Positions 15,213 through 24,996 of a DNA stretch of 64,000 nucleotides are shown one piece after another. This DNA is from Ignavibacteria bacterium (lineage in GTDB: Bacteria; Bacteroidota; Ignavibacteria; Ignavibacteriales; Ignavibacteriaceae): NCBI GenBank assembly GCA_017302895.1, contig JAFLBV010000003.1, positions 321,115-385,114 on the forward strand. The letters run 5' to 3'. The notes under the pieces were generated by a model. It did not search any database. It was not told the origin of the DNA and saw only the letters and a list, made by a program, of their open reading frames with translations. The position numbers and the translations under genes are program-made. Each line of letters starts with the position of its first letter. Position 1 is the stretch's first letter.

Positions 15213-15776
15213 CTAAATCGGGAACCCCGGATTTGCCATTACTCTTTTTGCCTGGAGGACATGCCGTTTCTCGTGATAAGTGAGAACGAGCAGCACTTCA
15301 CCGAGAGAGAATTTCATAAGGGAAGTGAACGGAGATGTGATCTTGTTGCCGTGGAGGTCGAGGGTTTTACTCTTTTCCACCAGTTCTGAGAGTTCATTGT
15401 GAGCGGCGAGGAAATCGTCAAAAACTTTTCGTGTAAGTGTCCCTTGTGTGGGGTTTGAAGCTGAAGGATTAGGCACCTTTACGGGTGATTCGGGGTGCAT
15501 TGTTTTAATAAAAATTCCGCCGGTGAGCGAAGTACGGAACATCAGATGTCCGGTTGAGGGTTTTGGGTCGGCAAAAATCCGTTCGAGTTCTTTACCATAG
15601 CTTTTGTAGGAAATTGCAATGTGGTCGAGACATTCAGCAATGCTCCACTTCTTTTTCTCGGGCTTCCAGTTGATTTGAGTTTCGCTTAATCCGATAAACT
15701 GTTCATTCACGATCTTTATCGAATCGTTCAATAATTCTTTGAGGTCATTGAATAAATCATCAATTTGAGTATTCAT
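15213..15776 (-). CDS. DinB-like (DinB_2) four-helix metal-site protein
   Basis: The best start is the ATG at 15776, giving 187 residues that begin MNTQIDDLFNDLKELLND. A longer frame exists to 15929, but its extra 51 residues overlap the divergent gene and look unlike the family. The DinB_2 signature is visible: a WSIAECLDHIAISYKSYG helix with a metal-ligand His, and LTYHEKRHVLQAKRV near the end with two more histidines. Members are thiol-transferase-like or of unknown function; a role in thiol metabolism or stress is inference. It is divergent from the BNR gene with 67 bp between the starts. Confidence 0.85.
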   Translation of the reverse strand: MNTQIDDLFNDLKELLNDSIKIVNEQFIGLSETQINWKPEKKKWSIAECLDHIAISYKSYGKELERIFADPKPSTGHLMFRTSLTGGIFIKTMHPESPVKVPNPSASNPTQGTLTRKVFDDFLAAHNELSELVEKSKTLDLHGNKITSPFTSLMKFSLGEVLLVLTYHEKRHVLQAKRVMANPGFPI

Positions 15777-15843
15777 TTTGCCGTTCCCGGTGAGTGAGAA
15801 AAAAGCTAAATTGCTGTTTGATAACAAATAAATTAATAAGTCA

Positions 15844-18411
15844 ATGAAAAATATAAAAACTTTTGTTTTTTCCGCTATAATTCTGCTCCCTGTGATCACA
15901 ATTTTACAGGATTTGAGCCCCCGGTTCAAGAAAAATTTTGATTTTAGACCATCCGAGTGGTTCCACAGCCAAAGATCGTACCCAAATGCTGATTTCCCGC
16001 TTGAGAGTTACCACAAGGCTTTACAGGCAAAAGAGAGTATGGAAGTGTCGTCTGACGCCATTTCCTCTGCTGCCTGGGAAGCGGTGGGACCCTCCAACAT
16101 TGGCGGCAGAATAACCGCATTGGTTATCGATCCCGCCGACACAAATACGATTGTTTTGGGTGCTGCAGCGGGTGGAATTTTCAAGAGTACAAATGGTGGT
16201 GCGAATTGGACTCCGAAGACCGACCAGTGGAAATCACTTTCGATCGGTGCAATGGCGATGGACCCCAACAACACGAACATCATTTACTGTGGAACAGGTG
16301 AGGCGAATATCAGTACCGATTCCTATGCAGGATTCGGGATGTTGAAATCGACTGACAAGGGTGATACCTGGTTTATGTCGGGTCTTGAAAATTCGAGACA
16401 TATCGGAGAAATCAAAGTTCATCCCTCCAATTCGAATCTGGTTTTTGCAGCAGTTAGTGGCGGGCTTTACTCAAAATCGCCGGACAGGGGTATATACCGC
16501 TCGACCAATGCAGGTGCAAGTTGGGAGAAAGTATTGTATGTTTCTGATTCCACTTCCGCAATTGATGTGGATGTTGACCCTGACGACGCTAATATAGTTT
16601 ATGCAGCGATGTGGGAGAGATTGAGAAGTCCTTCCTACAGAAAAGCTGCGGGTGCAAGTACGGCATTTTACAGATCAAGTGACGGGGGAACAACCTGGAC
16701 AAAGAACATCACAGGCTTGCCAGTTAACAACAACAGACTGGGAAGGATAAGCATCGCCGTAGCCCCATCGGATCCGAATATTGTCTATGTTTTATACAAA
16801 TCATCTACTAATCCCAACGGAAACGACCACAATTTTTACGGATTCTACAAATCAACCAATCGTGGCATTTCTTTCAGCAGGATGCCTGACGGGATTCTTC
16901 CGGGTGAGTTTTCAGGTTTCGGCTGGTATTTTGGTCAGCTTGATGTGTCGCCTGCAGACCCGAACAAGGTATATCTTGGTGAAGTTGATGTTCTCTATAC
17001 TTCCAACGGGGGTTCGTCCTGGGAGAACATTACTAACTCGTATTCATCTACGACCTGGGATGAGCAGCACCCTGACCATCACACACTTTGGATCAATCCA
17101 TTTAATACGAACAATATTGTTGTTGGAAATGATGGTGGAGTATTCAAAACATGGCAGGGGAGAGACAGATGGTATAAGCTTAAAGACCTTCCAATTTCAC
17201 AGTTTTATGCGATTGAAGTCGACTATTTAAATCCCGCCAGAGTACTCGGTGGCACTCAGGACAATGGAACAATCATGACACCGAGTGGCGGTATCGACAA
17301 CTGGACAGAGATTTACGGAGGTGACGGCTTCCACTGTAAAGTTGATCCCACCAACTCGATGGTGATATATGCCTGCTATCAGAATGGAGGACTCGGCAGA
17401 AGCGATAACGGCGGCGGTTTCTTTTCGGGAATCACCAGCGGAATCGATCTCAGCAGATCCAACTGGTCATCGCCCTACATCCTTGATCCCGTGAATCCTC
17501 AAACAGTCTATTTTGGAAGTTACAAACTTCACAAATCAACAAACAAGGGGGACACCTGGACGACGATCAGTCCCGACCTGACAAAAGGTGCAAATGGTGT
17601 CCTCGGAACGCTCACAGCGGTCTCTGCAGCCCCTTATATTGGATCAAGAGTTCTTGTCACAGGTGCAAATGACGGAAAAGTTTCCGTATCCACCAATGAT
17701 GGCGGCACATGGACAGACAGAACAGGTACACTGCCCAACAGATATGTTACGGATGTGGTGGTTGATAAAGTACAGCCAAACAGAATTTTTGTGACTCTGA
17801 GCGGCTACAACAGGGATTTGACAAACCCGCATGTTTTTATGTCGACAAATTTTGGAGAGACCTGGACGGATATCTCGGGAAATCTCCCCGATGTACCAGT
17901 TAATTCACTGATAATTGATCAGCAGAGGGATTCTGTTTTATTCATTGGGACCGATGTCGGTGTGTTTTTTACAAAGAATCTTGGAGTAAACTGGTATTCA
18001 GCCGGTACCGGACTGCCTAATTCTCCTGTTTTTGACATTGTATATCATGCCCCTACGCAAATGTTGTATGCCGGCACACACGGCAGATCGATCTTCGCCC
18101 TGGATGTTTCGGTTCTTACCGGAATTGAAGAAAAAGGGACATCACCTGTGAGTTTTGAGCTGAAAGGGAATTATCCCAATCCGTTTAATCCATCCACAAA
18201 AATTGAATTTTCTGTTGCATCGCGCGGGAATTACACACTCACAGTATTCAATGCCGGTGGTGAAGAAGTGGCGACTTTGTTAAATGGAGAATTTGAACCC
18301 GGGAAATATTCTGCTCAGTTTTCAGGGAACGGATACACTTCCGGAGTATATTTCTATCGGCTACAGGGGATGGGAAAGACCGCAACCGGTAAGATGGTTC
18401 TGGTAAAATAG
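15844..18411 (+). CDS. Secreted BNR/Asp-box repeat protein with T9SS C-terminal sorting domain
   Basis: An 855-residue protein with an N-terminal hydrophobic signal (MKNIKTFVFSAIILLPVI). The body has about nine Asp-box repeats of the form S-T-N/D-x-G-x-T-W (for example KSTNGGANW, YRSSDGGTTW, HKSTNKGDTW), which form sialidase/VPS10-like beta-propellers, likely two of them. The C-terminus is a T9SS sorting domain: NYPNPFNPSTKIEFSV, then GVYFYRLQGMGKTATGKMV. It should be secreted through the outer membrane and anchored or released at the surface. No catalytic residues identify an enzyme, so a glycoside hydrolase or a binding role both remain possible. It is monocistronic. Confidence 0.88.
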   Translation: MKNIKTFVFSAIILLPVITILQDLSPRFKKNFDFRPSEWFHSQRSYPNADFPLESYHKALQAKESMEVSSDAISSAAWEAVGPSNIGGRITALVIDPADTNTIVLGAAAGGIFKSTNGGANWTPKTDQWKSLSIGAMAMDPNNTNIIYCGTGEANISTDSYAGFGMLKSTDKGDTWFMSGLENSRHIGEIKVHPSNSNLVFAAVSGGLYSKSPDRGIYRSTNAGASWEKVLYVSDSTSAIDVDVDPDDANIVYAAMWERLRSPSYRKAAGASTAFYRSSDGGTTWTKNITGLPVNNNRLGRISIAVAPSDPNIVYVLYKSSTNPNGNDHNFYGFYKSTNRGISFSRMPDGILPGEFSGFGWYFGQLDVSPADPNKVYLGEVDVLYTSNGGSSWENITNSYSSTTWDEQHPDHHTLWINPFNTNNIVVGNDGGVFKTWQGRDRWYKLKDLPISQFYAIEVDYLNPARVLGGTQDNGTIMTPSGGIDNWTEIYGGDGFHCKVDPTNSMVIYACYQNGGLGRSDNGGGFFSGITSGIDLSRSNWSSPYILDPVNPQTVYFGSYKLHKSTNKGDTWTTISPDLTKGANGVLGTLTAVSAAPYIGSRVLVTGANDGKVSVSTNDGGTWTDRTGTLPNRYVTDVVVDKVQPNRIFVTLSGYNRDLTNPHVFMSTNFGETWTDISGNLPDVPVNSLIIDQQRDSVLFIGTDVGVFFTKNLGVNWYSAGTGLPNSPVFDIVYHAPTQMLYAGTHGRSIFALDVSVLTGIEEKGTSPVSFELKGNYPNPFNPSTKIEFSVASRGNYTLTVFNAGGEEVATLLNGEFEPGKYSAQFSGNGYTSGVYFYRLQGMGKTATGKMVLVK

Positions 18412-18415
18412 TTTC

Positions 18416-18535
18416 ACATAAACCACAGAGCGCACAGAGGACACAGAGAAAAGAATCAGAAACTGAAACCACAGAGGTCACGAAGAAGGATTATTGAGTG
18501 AGCCCCTCTGTGGTCTCTGTGTGCTCTGTGGTTGG
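18416..18535. repeat. Inverted CACAGAG-type repeat pair upstream of hflX
   Basis: AACCACAGAGCGCACAGAGG at about 18421 is matched in inverted form by CTCTGTGTGCTCTGTGGTT at about 18515-18533, with a second, inner copy of each arm. The loop holds CAGAGGTCACGAAG. The arms belong to the word family seen at 15009-15180. The right arm runs into the TTG proposed as the hflX start. Confidence 0.85.
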
Positions 18536-19818
18536 AAAAAGCTTTAAGAAAGAACAAATTGATTGATATAAAAGTAAAAAAGACCGAACGGGCCATATTA
18601 GTCGGTGTCCGGGTCGGTCAGACACCCCGTGAGACAGTTCAGGAGCATATTGATGAACTTGAAGAGCTTCTTGCTACCGCAGGTGGTGAAACGATAATCA
18701 AGATAACTCAGGAGAGACAACGGCTTGATGTGGCATACTATGTCGGCAAGGGGAAAGCTTATGAGATCCTTGAGTTGATCGAGCCAAACGAGATTGATTT
18801 GATTGTTTTCGATGACGATCTCTCCACCGTTCAGGTAAGAAATCTCAGTAATCTGTTCAATAAAAAAGTAGTGGACAGAAGCGGGCTCATCCTTGATATC
18901 TTCGCTTCGAGAGCCCGCACAAAGGAAGCCAAAACACAGGTGGAGCTTGCACAGTTGAAGTATATGCTCCCCCGGTTGACACGGGCGTGGACTCACCTTT
19001 CGAAGCAGTATGGTGGAATTGGTACCAAGGGACCGGGCGAAACGCAAATCGAGACTGACCGCCGTATAATTCGTGACAGAATTGCGATGCTGACCGACAA
19101 GTTGAAAGAGATTGAGTCCAATCGTGAGACTCAAACCAAAAACCGGAAGGAAATGGTAAAAGTTTCTCTTGTTGGTTACACAAATGCGGGGAAATCGACC
19201 ATTTTTAACCTGCTTACAGAATCCGATGTATTTGCGGAAGACAAACTTTTTGCGACTCTCGACTCAACTACGAGAGTTTTTCAGGTGGATAAAACGCATA
19301 CCACACTTTTGAGTGATACAGTTGGATTCATCAGAAAACTGCCTGCGCATCTCGTTGCATCGTTTAAGAGTACACTTAATGAAGTGCGGGATGCAGATAT
19401 TTTGCTGCACATCATTGATATTACACATCCGTTTTACGAAGATCACATAAGTGTGGTGAATCAGACACTAAAGGACCTGCACTTCGAAGACAAGGTACTT
19501 ATTCATGTCTTCAACAAGGTGGATGTTCTTGAAGATCGCGATCGCATCGAATATGTGAACCGGAAGTATGAGAACACCGTAATTGTTTCAGCCAAGCGGG
19601 GATTTCAGATTGAGGAATTAAAATCGATGGTAACAAATATCATCGAGGAAAAATTCGGGGATGAGGTGATCGAACTCGATTATTCTCAGTCGGGGCTGGT
19701 CTCTTCGATACATAATCTTGCTAAAGTTAACGACCTGAAGTATGAAGATGATAGAATTGTCGTAAGGTACCGGGCGGACAAAGTTAATTCGGAGAAAATA
19801 AAGAGGCTTTTGGGGTAA
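18532..19818 (+). CDS. hflX: GTPase HflX
   Basis: A 428-residue ribosome-associated GTPase that helps rescue or split stalled and heat-damaged ribosomes. The HflX N-domain is shown by VDRSGLILDIFASRARTKEA and YGGIGTKGPGETQIETDRR; the G domain by GYTNAGKSTIFN (P-loop), DTVGFIRKLP (G3) and NKVDV (G4). The frame opens at a TTG at 18532, which lies in the end of a dispersed repeat; another TTG at 18559 (residue 10) would keep all family motifs, so the repeat may have extended the N-terminus. A strong terminator hairpin follows 30 bp after the stop. Confidence 0.95.
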   Translation: MEKALRKNKLIDIKVKKTERAILVGVRVGQTPRETVQEHIDELEELLATAGGETIIKITQERQRLDVAYYVGKGKAYEILELIEPNEIDLIVFDDDLSTVQVRNLSNLFNKKVVDRSGLILDIFASRARTKEAKTQVELAQLKYMLPRLTRAWTHLSKQYGGIGTKGPGETQIETDRRIIRDRIAMLTDKLKEIESNRETQTKNRKEMVKVSLVGYTNAGKSTIFNLLTESDVFAEDKLFATLDSTTRVFQVDKTHTTLLSDTVGFIRKLPAHLVASFKSTLNEVRDADILLHIIDITHPFYEDHISVVNQTLKDLHFEDKVLIHVFNKVDVLEDRDRIEYVNRKYENTVIVSAKRGFQIEELKSMVTNIIEEKFGDEVIELDYSQSGLVSSIHNLAKVNDLKYEDDRIVVRYRADKVNSEKIKRLLG

Positions 19819-19848
19819 GGAGATAGCGCGACATATTATTTAAAACAA

Positions 19849-19886
19849 AAAAAAGCTGCCCCCGTTACCGAGAGCAGCTTTTTTAT
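19849..19886. terminator. Bidirectional rho-independent terminator
   Basis: AAAAAGCTGC at about 19852-19861 pairs with GCAGCTTTTT at 19874-19883, with A runs on one side and T runs on the other. It lies between the convergent hflX and M14 peptidase genes and should serve both. Confidence 0.9.
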
Positions 19887-19903
19887 TATAAGGGGAGCAA
19901 CCG

Positions 19904-21655
19904 TTATTTGAACCGGTCGAAGTAGTTGAAATAACGCTTTCCGTCATAGACTTTCATGACGGGATAGATCATTTCGTTGTTCTCGTAATAAGGTGATTTC
20001 TTGTAGAAGAACTCGAGTCTGGCTTGCGGGTCATTTCTGAATTCTTCGTCTTCTTCGAGGTTGAAGTAGAAATCTTCTCTAAGACGGGGGTCTTCTTCCA
20101 TCATTTTAGCTGCGATTGGCTCAAAAACGAAGTCTTCGATATATTCCTTGGTCTCGAAGAGAGCATTGAAATAGCCCCAGCTTGCTATGGAATCGGGAGC
20201 GAGTGGCTCCAGAAGGTTCAGAATCACTCTAAGAGTTCTCTGGTTAACGGGGATGAAGAAAGTTCCGGGGGGAACAGTTACAGTCTCGATAAACGGAGTA
20301 ACATCAAACGAGGCTCTGAATTTGCCTTCATAGACACTGTCAGCAAATTTCACATTTGAGAATTTGTATTTCTCGACTTCGAGTTCAAGACCTTTATCGA
20401 GGTGCTTGAAGATAATTCCATGAAGCTTCAGGATTCTTGGCAGCCACTTATGTTCTGCAGGAATCAGATATGCATCAGGGACCTTAACGGTTTTTGCAAT
20501 CTCCATTTTGTTGAAGTGTTGAATTTCAATTTCAACCTTTTCATCAGTATATGTGATTATCTCGCCGCCTGTGATTTCACTTTCACGAACTTCGGTTTTA
20601 TAACCTTTAAATGTAAATGGTTCTGATTCCTCATTCCCGGCGAGAAGAATAGGATATCTTTTCTTCTCAATGAAGAATTTCTGAATGGTTCTTCTGTCAG
20701 CGAAACGGCTCAGATCTTTTAATTCTTTATGGTTGTTGTTGATAAACTCGAGGGACTCAAGGATCATCGTTTTGGTTGCGAAAACTCTCTCTTTGTATGG
20801 TTTGAGGGAGTGAGACTCGACCAGGAGTGCAAGTCTGTTTTGAAGTGCAGCATATCCGGTTGAGTATCTTGGTTCGTATGACCAGGTTTTGATGCCGTCT
20901 TCTATATTGTCAGTTACTGTTTCAATGTATGGTGCAGTGAGGTAACCTTCTCTTTCGACAGCATCGATAACATTGGGAAGGAACACTTCATTTCCCCAGA
21001 TCGAGAGTCGTCTTTCGAGGTTTTGATGTTTTTCCAGTCCGTAGGTCAGGTGATACTGATAGTCCATACCGTTGGTAACATGTGTATCTATCAGGAGATC
21101 CGGAGCCCAGGCAGCGTATAATCTGAGGAATGATTTTATTTCGGCACTGTCGGCTTTCATAAAGTCGCGGTTCAGGTTGAGGTTCAGGGCATTGGTTCTC
21201 CAACCTTGTGTCATTGGTCCGTTCTGGTTAGGTCTGTTGAATGGGCTCATTCTTTCGTGACCATCGACATTAAGCACGGGAACGACGAGGAGAGTGATAT
21301 TCTCGAGGAGGTACTCTTTCTCCTGTGTGATGAGGATATCCCTAAGGAGCATCATTGAGGCATCCTTGCCGTCAATTTCACCCGGGTGGAGACCGTTGTT
21401 AATGAGCACAATTGATTTCGGGCTCTTACGGGTTCTCTTTGGTGTAAACTCTTTGGTTTCAGAAACAACCAGACAGATAATGTTTCTGTTCTGGTGAGAA
21501 ACGCCAAAATTCAGAATTTTAGCGTAGGGGGATTTATCCGCCAACATGCGGAAATATTCAACCGTCTCGGCGTAGGACGGGGTGGCTGTATAGTCGCTTT
21601 TTTCGAAGCGTGTCAGCCATTGTTCGCCAATGTTTTCATTATTATGGTAAGGCAT
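19904..21655 (-). CDS. M14 family zinc carboxypeptidase-like protein
   Basis: A 583-residue protein without a recognisable signal peptide. The zinc site is complete: NNGLHPGEIDGKDAS (His90 and Glu93) and LLIDTHVTNG (His192). NLNLNRDFMKADS supplies the conserved Asn-Arg that binds the substrate carboxylate, and LLVESHSLKPYKERV has the region where the catalytic Glu is expected. The domain covers about residues 25-320; the rest is an unassigned beta-rich region. M14 proteins of this form remove C-terminal residues from peptides; the biological substrate is unknown. It is transcribed alone and convergently to hflX. Confidence 0.9.
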   Translation of the reverse strand: MPYHNNENIGEQWLTRFEKSDYTATPSYAETVEYFRMLADKSPYAKILNFGVSHQNRNIICLVVSETKEFTPKRTRKSPKSIVLINNGLHPGEIDGKDASMMLLRDILITQEKEYLLENITLLVVPVLNVDGHERMSPFNRPNQNGPMTQGWRTNALNLNLNRDFMKADSAEIKSFLRLYAAWAPDLLIDTHVTNGMDYQYHLTYGLEKHQNLERRLSIWGNEVFLPNVIDAVEREGYLTAPYIETVTDNIEDGIKTWSYEPRYSTGYAALQNRLALLVESHSLKPYKERVFATKTMILESLEFINNNHKELKDLSRFADRRTIQKFFIEKKRYPILLAGNEESEPFTFKGYKTEVRESEITGGEIITYTDEKVEIEIQHFNKMEIAKTVKVPDAYLIPAEHKWLPRILKLHGIIFKHLDKGLELEVEKYKFSNVKFADSVYEGKFRASFDVTPFIETVTVPPGTFFIPVNQRTLRVILNLLEPLAPDSIASWGYFNALFETKEYIEDFVFEPIAAKMMEEDPRLREDFYFNLEEDEEFRNDPQARLEFFYKKSPYYENNEMIYPVMKVYDGKRYFNYFDRFK

Positions 21656-21793
21656 TCCACTTTTCTTTATTTTTAAAGAACGATGTAAAAATATTATGGA
21701 TTAAGTTTTCTAAATTAGAAATATAAATTTTTTTAAACAAGAGAAAAAAGAACTATTTAAGTTTTAATTTCATCGATAAAATCCCCGAAACTG

Positions 21794-23167
21794 ATGCACG
21801 ACAAAAAAATTGCGATTTTAGGAGCCGGAATTTCCGGATTAACAACAGCCTGGTACCTGAAAAAAAAGGGATATGATGTAACAATTTACGAAAAAACCGA
21901 CAGACCCGGCGGGCAAATCGAGACAGAGCTAAAAGGTGATTATCTGCTTGACAAGGGAACCATCGCCGGGATCGAGACAAACAGCCTGATACCTGAACTT
22001 GTGAAGGAACTGAAACTGGAGGATTCCTTTTTTTATGCAGGCGAAAAAGGGAACCTGAAGCAGGCATATATCGGCGGGGAGTTGTATGACCTCTCGATGA
22101 ACCCGAACAATCTGCTAAAATTCCCCCTTTTTAGTTTCAAAACCAAATTGAAGTTCTTTCTGGAGCCGTTTATTCCCCGGTCGAAAAGGGGCGCCGGACT
22201 TGCGGTTGCTCCCTTTATCAGAAGGCGGCTTGGCGAGGAGTTCCTGAAATTCGTAATAGAGCCTTTTTCTTCCGAAGTGTATGCCGGTGATCCTGAGAGA
22301 TTGAGCATTGAAGCTGCATATCCGAAACTCTTCGATCTTGAACAGAAATATGGCAGCATAATAAAAGGATTCAAGAAAGCACCATTTCAAAAAGATGAAA
22401 AAGAAGAATTCGCAGGAAGTGGCAAACTTTTCGGATTCGAAAAAGGAATGGGGCAGCTTACTGATGCCCTGGCGAAATCACTTGGTATCAGAATTAACTA
22501 CCTGCATGATATACTAAAAATTGAGAAGTCTGAAGATTCCTTTAATCTGGTGATCAACAAAAAAGGGGATATAAGGAACCAGAAGTTTGATGTTGTAGTG
22601 ACGGCACTTCCGGCTTTTGTGGTCTCGGATGCGGTAAAAGAGATGTCGGAAAAACTCGCCGGAATTCTCGACAAGGTTGAATATGTCCCCCTGACTCAGG
22701 TTTATATGGCATTTTTGAAACAAGACCTCGAGATGACCACAAAAGGTTACACGGTTCTGATTCCGGCAACCGAGAAGAAAGATGTTTTGAATATTGCGCT
22801 TGTTTCCGATCTTCTCCCCGGAAGGTGTCCCGAGGAGAGACGACTTTTTTCAGTGATGATGGGAGGGAGCCGCGGGAAGGATATAGCAAATCTTGACCCT
22901 CTGGAGGTGAAGAAAAAGGCAATCGCAATGGTGTCGGAAATTTTCAAGGCGAAAGACAAACCGGTCTTTATTTCGGTAAAAAGCTGGAAAAAGGCTGTCC
23001 CGCAGTATAATACAGACCATTTGAGTCTGATAGAGAGCATTACGGAGTTCGAAAACGGGCACAGGGGGCTGTTTATTTCAGGCAATTTTACAGGTGGTGT
23101 ATCCATTGGTGATTCAATCCTCCATTCTTACAGAACAGCAGAGCGGGTTTCCCGCATATTGCAATAA
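21794..23167 (+). CDS. hemG: Protoporphyrinogen/coproporphyrinogen oxidase
   Basis: A 457-residue FAD enzyme of late heme synthesis. The Rossmann FAD motif is at the very N-terminus (AILGAGISGLTTAWYLKKKG followed by YEKTDRPGGQIET), and the end has the second FAD block GLFISGNFTGGVSIGDSI. Length and layout fit the HemY/HemG oxygen-dependent flavoenzyme family rather than the small flavodoxin type; whether it acts on proto- or coproporphyrinogen III cannot be told here. Heme supply fits the large cytochromes encoded 8 kb downstream. The glycogen synthase gene follows after 24 bp, probably on the same transcript. Confidence 0.9.
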   Translation: MHDKKIAILGAGISGLTTAWYLKKKGYDVTIYEKTDRPGGQIETELKGDYLLDKGTIAGIETNSLIPELVKELKLEDSFFYAGEKGNLKQAYIGGELYDLSMNPNNLLKFPLFSFKTKLKFFLEPFIPRSKRGAGLAVAPFIRRRLGEEFLKFVIEPFSSEVYAGDPERLSIEAAYPKLFDLEQKYGSIIKGFKKAPFQKDEKEEFAGSGKLFGFEKGMGQLTDALAKSLGIRINYLHDILKIEKSEDSFNLVINKKGDIRNQKFDVVVTALPAFVVSDAVKEMSEKLAGILDKVEYVPLTQVYMAFLKQDLEMTTKGYTVLIPATEKKDVLNIALVSDLLPGRCPEERRLFSVMMGGSRGKDIANLDPLEVKKKAIAMVSEIFKAKDKPVFISVKSWKKAVPQYNTDHLSLIESITEFENGHRGLFISGNFTGGVSIGDSILHSYRTAERVSRILQ

Positions 23168-23191
23168 ACTTAAAATTCAACGGATTAAAAT

Positions 23192-24679
23192 ATGCGAATA
23201 GCTTTTGTCTCACCTGAAGTTTTTCCTTACGCAAAAGTTGGCGGACTTGGTGATGTATCTGGTGCACTTCCGAAAGCACTTCAAAAACTTGGTCACTCTG
23301 TTAAAGTTTTCCTTCCCCGTTACTCGGCGATAAATTTCGACGGAATCGATCTCGAATATACCGAGCAGGTTGGCGAAATGCCAATAAGAGTTGCCGGCAA
23401 AGTATATAATACGAGGCTTTTCAAAACGATTATGGAGGGGTCCCGTGTGGAAGTCTATTTTGTCGACTGCCCCTGGTATTACGACAGAAAAAACCACGAG
23501 GGGAAGCCGGTAATCTATACAGATCATCCTGATGAAGACGAGAGATTCATTCATTTTACAAAATCTGTTATTGAAGCATTGCAGAGGATGCAATGGGCGC
23601 CTGATGTCATAAATGTAAACGACTGGCCCACAGCACTTTTGCCCCTTCTAATGAAAGACAATTACAGTTGGGATCGGTTTTATGACCGTGTTGCGACGGT
23701 TATTTCAATCCATAATATTGGCTATCAGGGGCGCTTCCCCAAAGAAACGATGCACAAAGCCGAGATCAGGAAAGACCTTTTCTTCGACAACAGTCCGATC
23801 GAGGTCTGGGGCTCCATCTGTTTCCTGAAAGCGGGTCTGATGTATGCCGATGCTATAAATACAGTAAGCCCCACTTACGCGATGGAAATCACCACTTCAG
23901 AATACGGCGAGGGTCTGGAAGGAGTTCTTCACTACAGAATCAATGATTTCTGGGGAATCCTCAACGGTGTTGATTACAGCGTCTGGAATCCGGAAAAAGA
24001 TGAGATGATTCCGTATGAGTTTACAAAAGACGATCTATCAGGTAAATATGAGAACAAAAAGTATTTGCTCTCGAAACTCGGGCAGGAATATCACCCCAAT
24101 GTCCCATTGATTGGAATTATCTCCCGTCTTGTCAGTCAGAAAGGATTTGATCTGATTGCCGACTCAATTAATGAGCTGATGTCATTCAACGCCCAGTGGG
24201 TGGTACTGGGAAATGGGGAGTACCGCTACGAGGAGCTTTTCAGGTATCTGGCAAACACATATCCGCACAAATTCTCATTTCTGAACGCAAAAGACGAGAG
24301 AGCGGCACATCTAATAGAAGCTGCGAGTGATATTTTCTTGATGCCTTCCAAGTATGAACCCTGTGGATTGAACCAGATTTACAGTCTGAAATACGGAACG
24401 GTTCCCATCGTGAGAAGAACGGGAGGACTTGCAGACACCGTCTTTGACTGGGATGAAAGCAGACATCACGGTTCATTTGCCGGCAACGGATTCAGTTTCT
24501 ATGACTACACCGGTCAGGCTCTCGTCTCTAGTGTGGAAAGAGCGTTGAAGTGTTACCACCAAAAATCTATCTGGAATCAGATTGTCCACAACGGCATGAT
24601 CAGCAATTATTCATGGAAACAGTCAGCCCGCCAGTATGAAAAGATGTATGAGCACGCGATTCAGAAAAGAAGAAGTTAG
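23192..24679 (+). CDS. glgA: Glycogen synthase
   Basis: A 495-residue GT5 enzyme that extends alpha-1,4-glucan from ADP- or UDP-glucose. The N-terminus has the donor-binding loop FPYAKVGGLGDVSGALPKAL; INVNDWPTALLP, ISIHNIGYQGRFPKE and FWGILNGVDYSVWNP follow; the C-terminal domain has IGIISRLVSQKGFDLI and the LMPSKYEPCGLNQIYSLKYG motif with the catalytic Glu. All expected motifs are present and the length is typical. It is cotranscribed with hemG by position, though the two pathways are not directly linked. Confidence 0.97.
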   Translation: MRIAFVSPEVFPYAKVGGLGDVSGALPKALQKLGHSVKVFLPRYSAINFDGIDLEYTEQVGEMPIRVAGKVYNTRLFKTIMEGSRVEVYFVDCPWYYDRKNHEGKPVIYTDHPDEDERFIHFTKSVIEALQRMQWAPDVINVNDWPTALLPLLMKDNYSWDRFYDRVATVISIHNIGYQGRFPKETMHKAEIRKDLFFDNSPIEVWGSICFLKAGLMYADAINTVSPTYAMEITTSEYGEGLEGVLHYRINDFWGILNGVDYSVWNPEKDEMIPYEFTKDDLSGKYENKKYLLSKLGQEYHPNVPLIGIISRLVSQKGFDLIADSINELMSFNAQWVVLGNGEYRYEELFRYLANTYPHKFSFLNAKDERAAHLIEAASDIFLMPSKYEPCGLNQIYSLKYGTVPIVRRTGGLADTVFDWDESRHHGSFAGNGFSFYDYTGQALVSSVERALKCYHQKSIWNQIVHNGMISNYSWKQSARQYEKMYEHAIQKRRS

Positions 24680-24745
24680 TTATGAGTTTTGAGTTATTAG
24701 GTATGAGTTTTTAGCTGTCTGACATTGTCGCAGATTCAAGGATTT

Positions 24746-24777
24746 GTCGGCAGGACAATCGAGACGATTGTCACTCC
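24746..24777. repeat. GACAATCG palindromic repeat, copy 1 (inverted)
   Basis: GTCGGCAGGACAATCGAGA then CGATTGTCACTCC. The core GACAATCG-AGA-CGATTGTC is a perfect 8-bp stem with a 3-base loop. Two further copies in the opposite orientation flank the toxin-antitoxin pair (37479-37510 and 38517-38548). Confidence 0.9.
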
Positions 24778-24883
24778 TCTTCAGATTTATATACATCCCT
24801 CAGGAATTCAACTTTCTCCAACCGGGAATTAATTCCCGGCCTAATGATTTTCAAACCTCAAACCATCATCCTTCAAACATAAA

Positions 24884-24917
24884 AAAAAGGCTGCCCGATT
24901 TGAGCAGCCTTTTTAAT
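24884..24917. terminator. Rho-independent terminator between glgA and the OmpA-family gene
   Basis: AAAAAGGCTGC pairs with GCAGCCTTTTT across a short loop (CCGATTTGA), with A and T runs on the two sides. It can end both convergent transcripts. Confidence 0.9.
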
Positions 24918-24996
24918 TTTTTTGACATCAAGTTTTCAGAGTATCAGCTCATAGATCATAGTTCATAGCTAATACCTAAAACCTAATACCTAATAA

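Larger units (their letters stand above)
24680..24996. other. 317-base gap with word-like repeats and a terminator
   Basis: After glgA there is a TGAGTTTTGAGTTATTAGG stretch, a palindromic GACAATCG element (24746-24777), CCGGGAATTAATTCCCGG (a perfect palindrome near 24820), a terminator (24884-24917), and then a CATAGATCATAGTTCATAGC run followed by repeated CTAATACCT words. The last two belong to dispersed families seen again near 38.37 kb. No gene is apparent. Confidence 0.7.

Noticed and set aside
15777..15929. 51-residue N-terminal extension of the DinB-like gene
   Set aside because: It overlaps the divergent gene and its residues do not resemble the family; the ATG at 15776 begins the domain properly.
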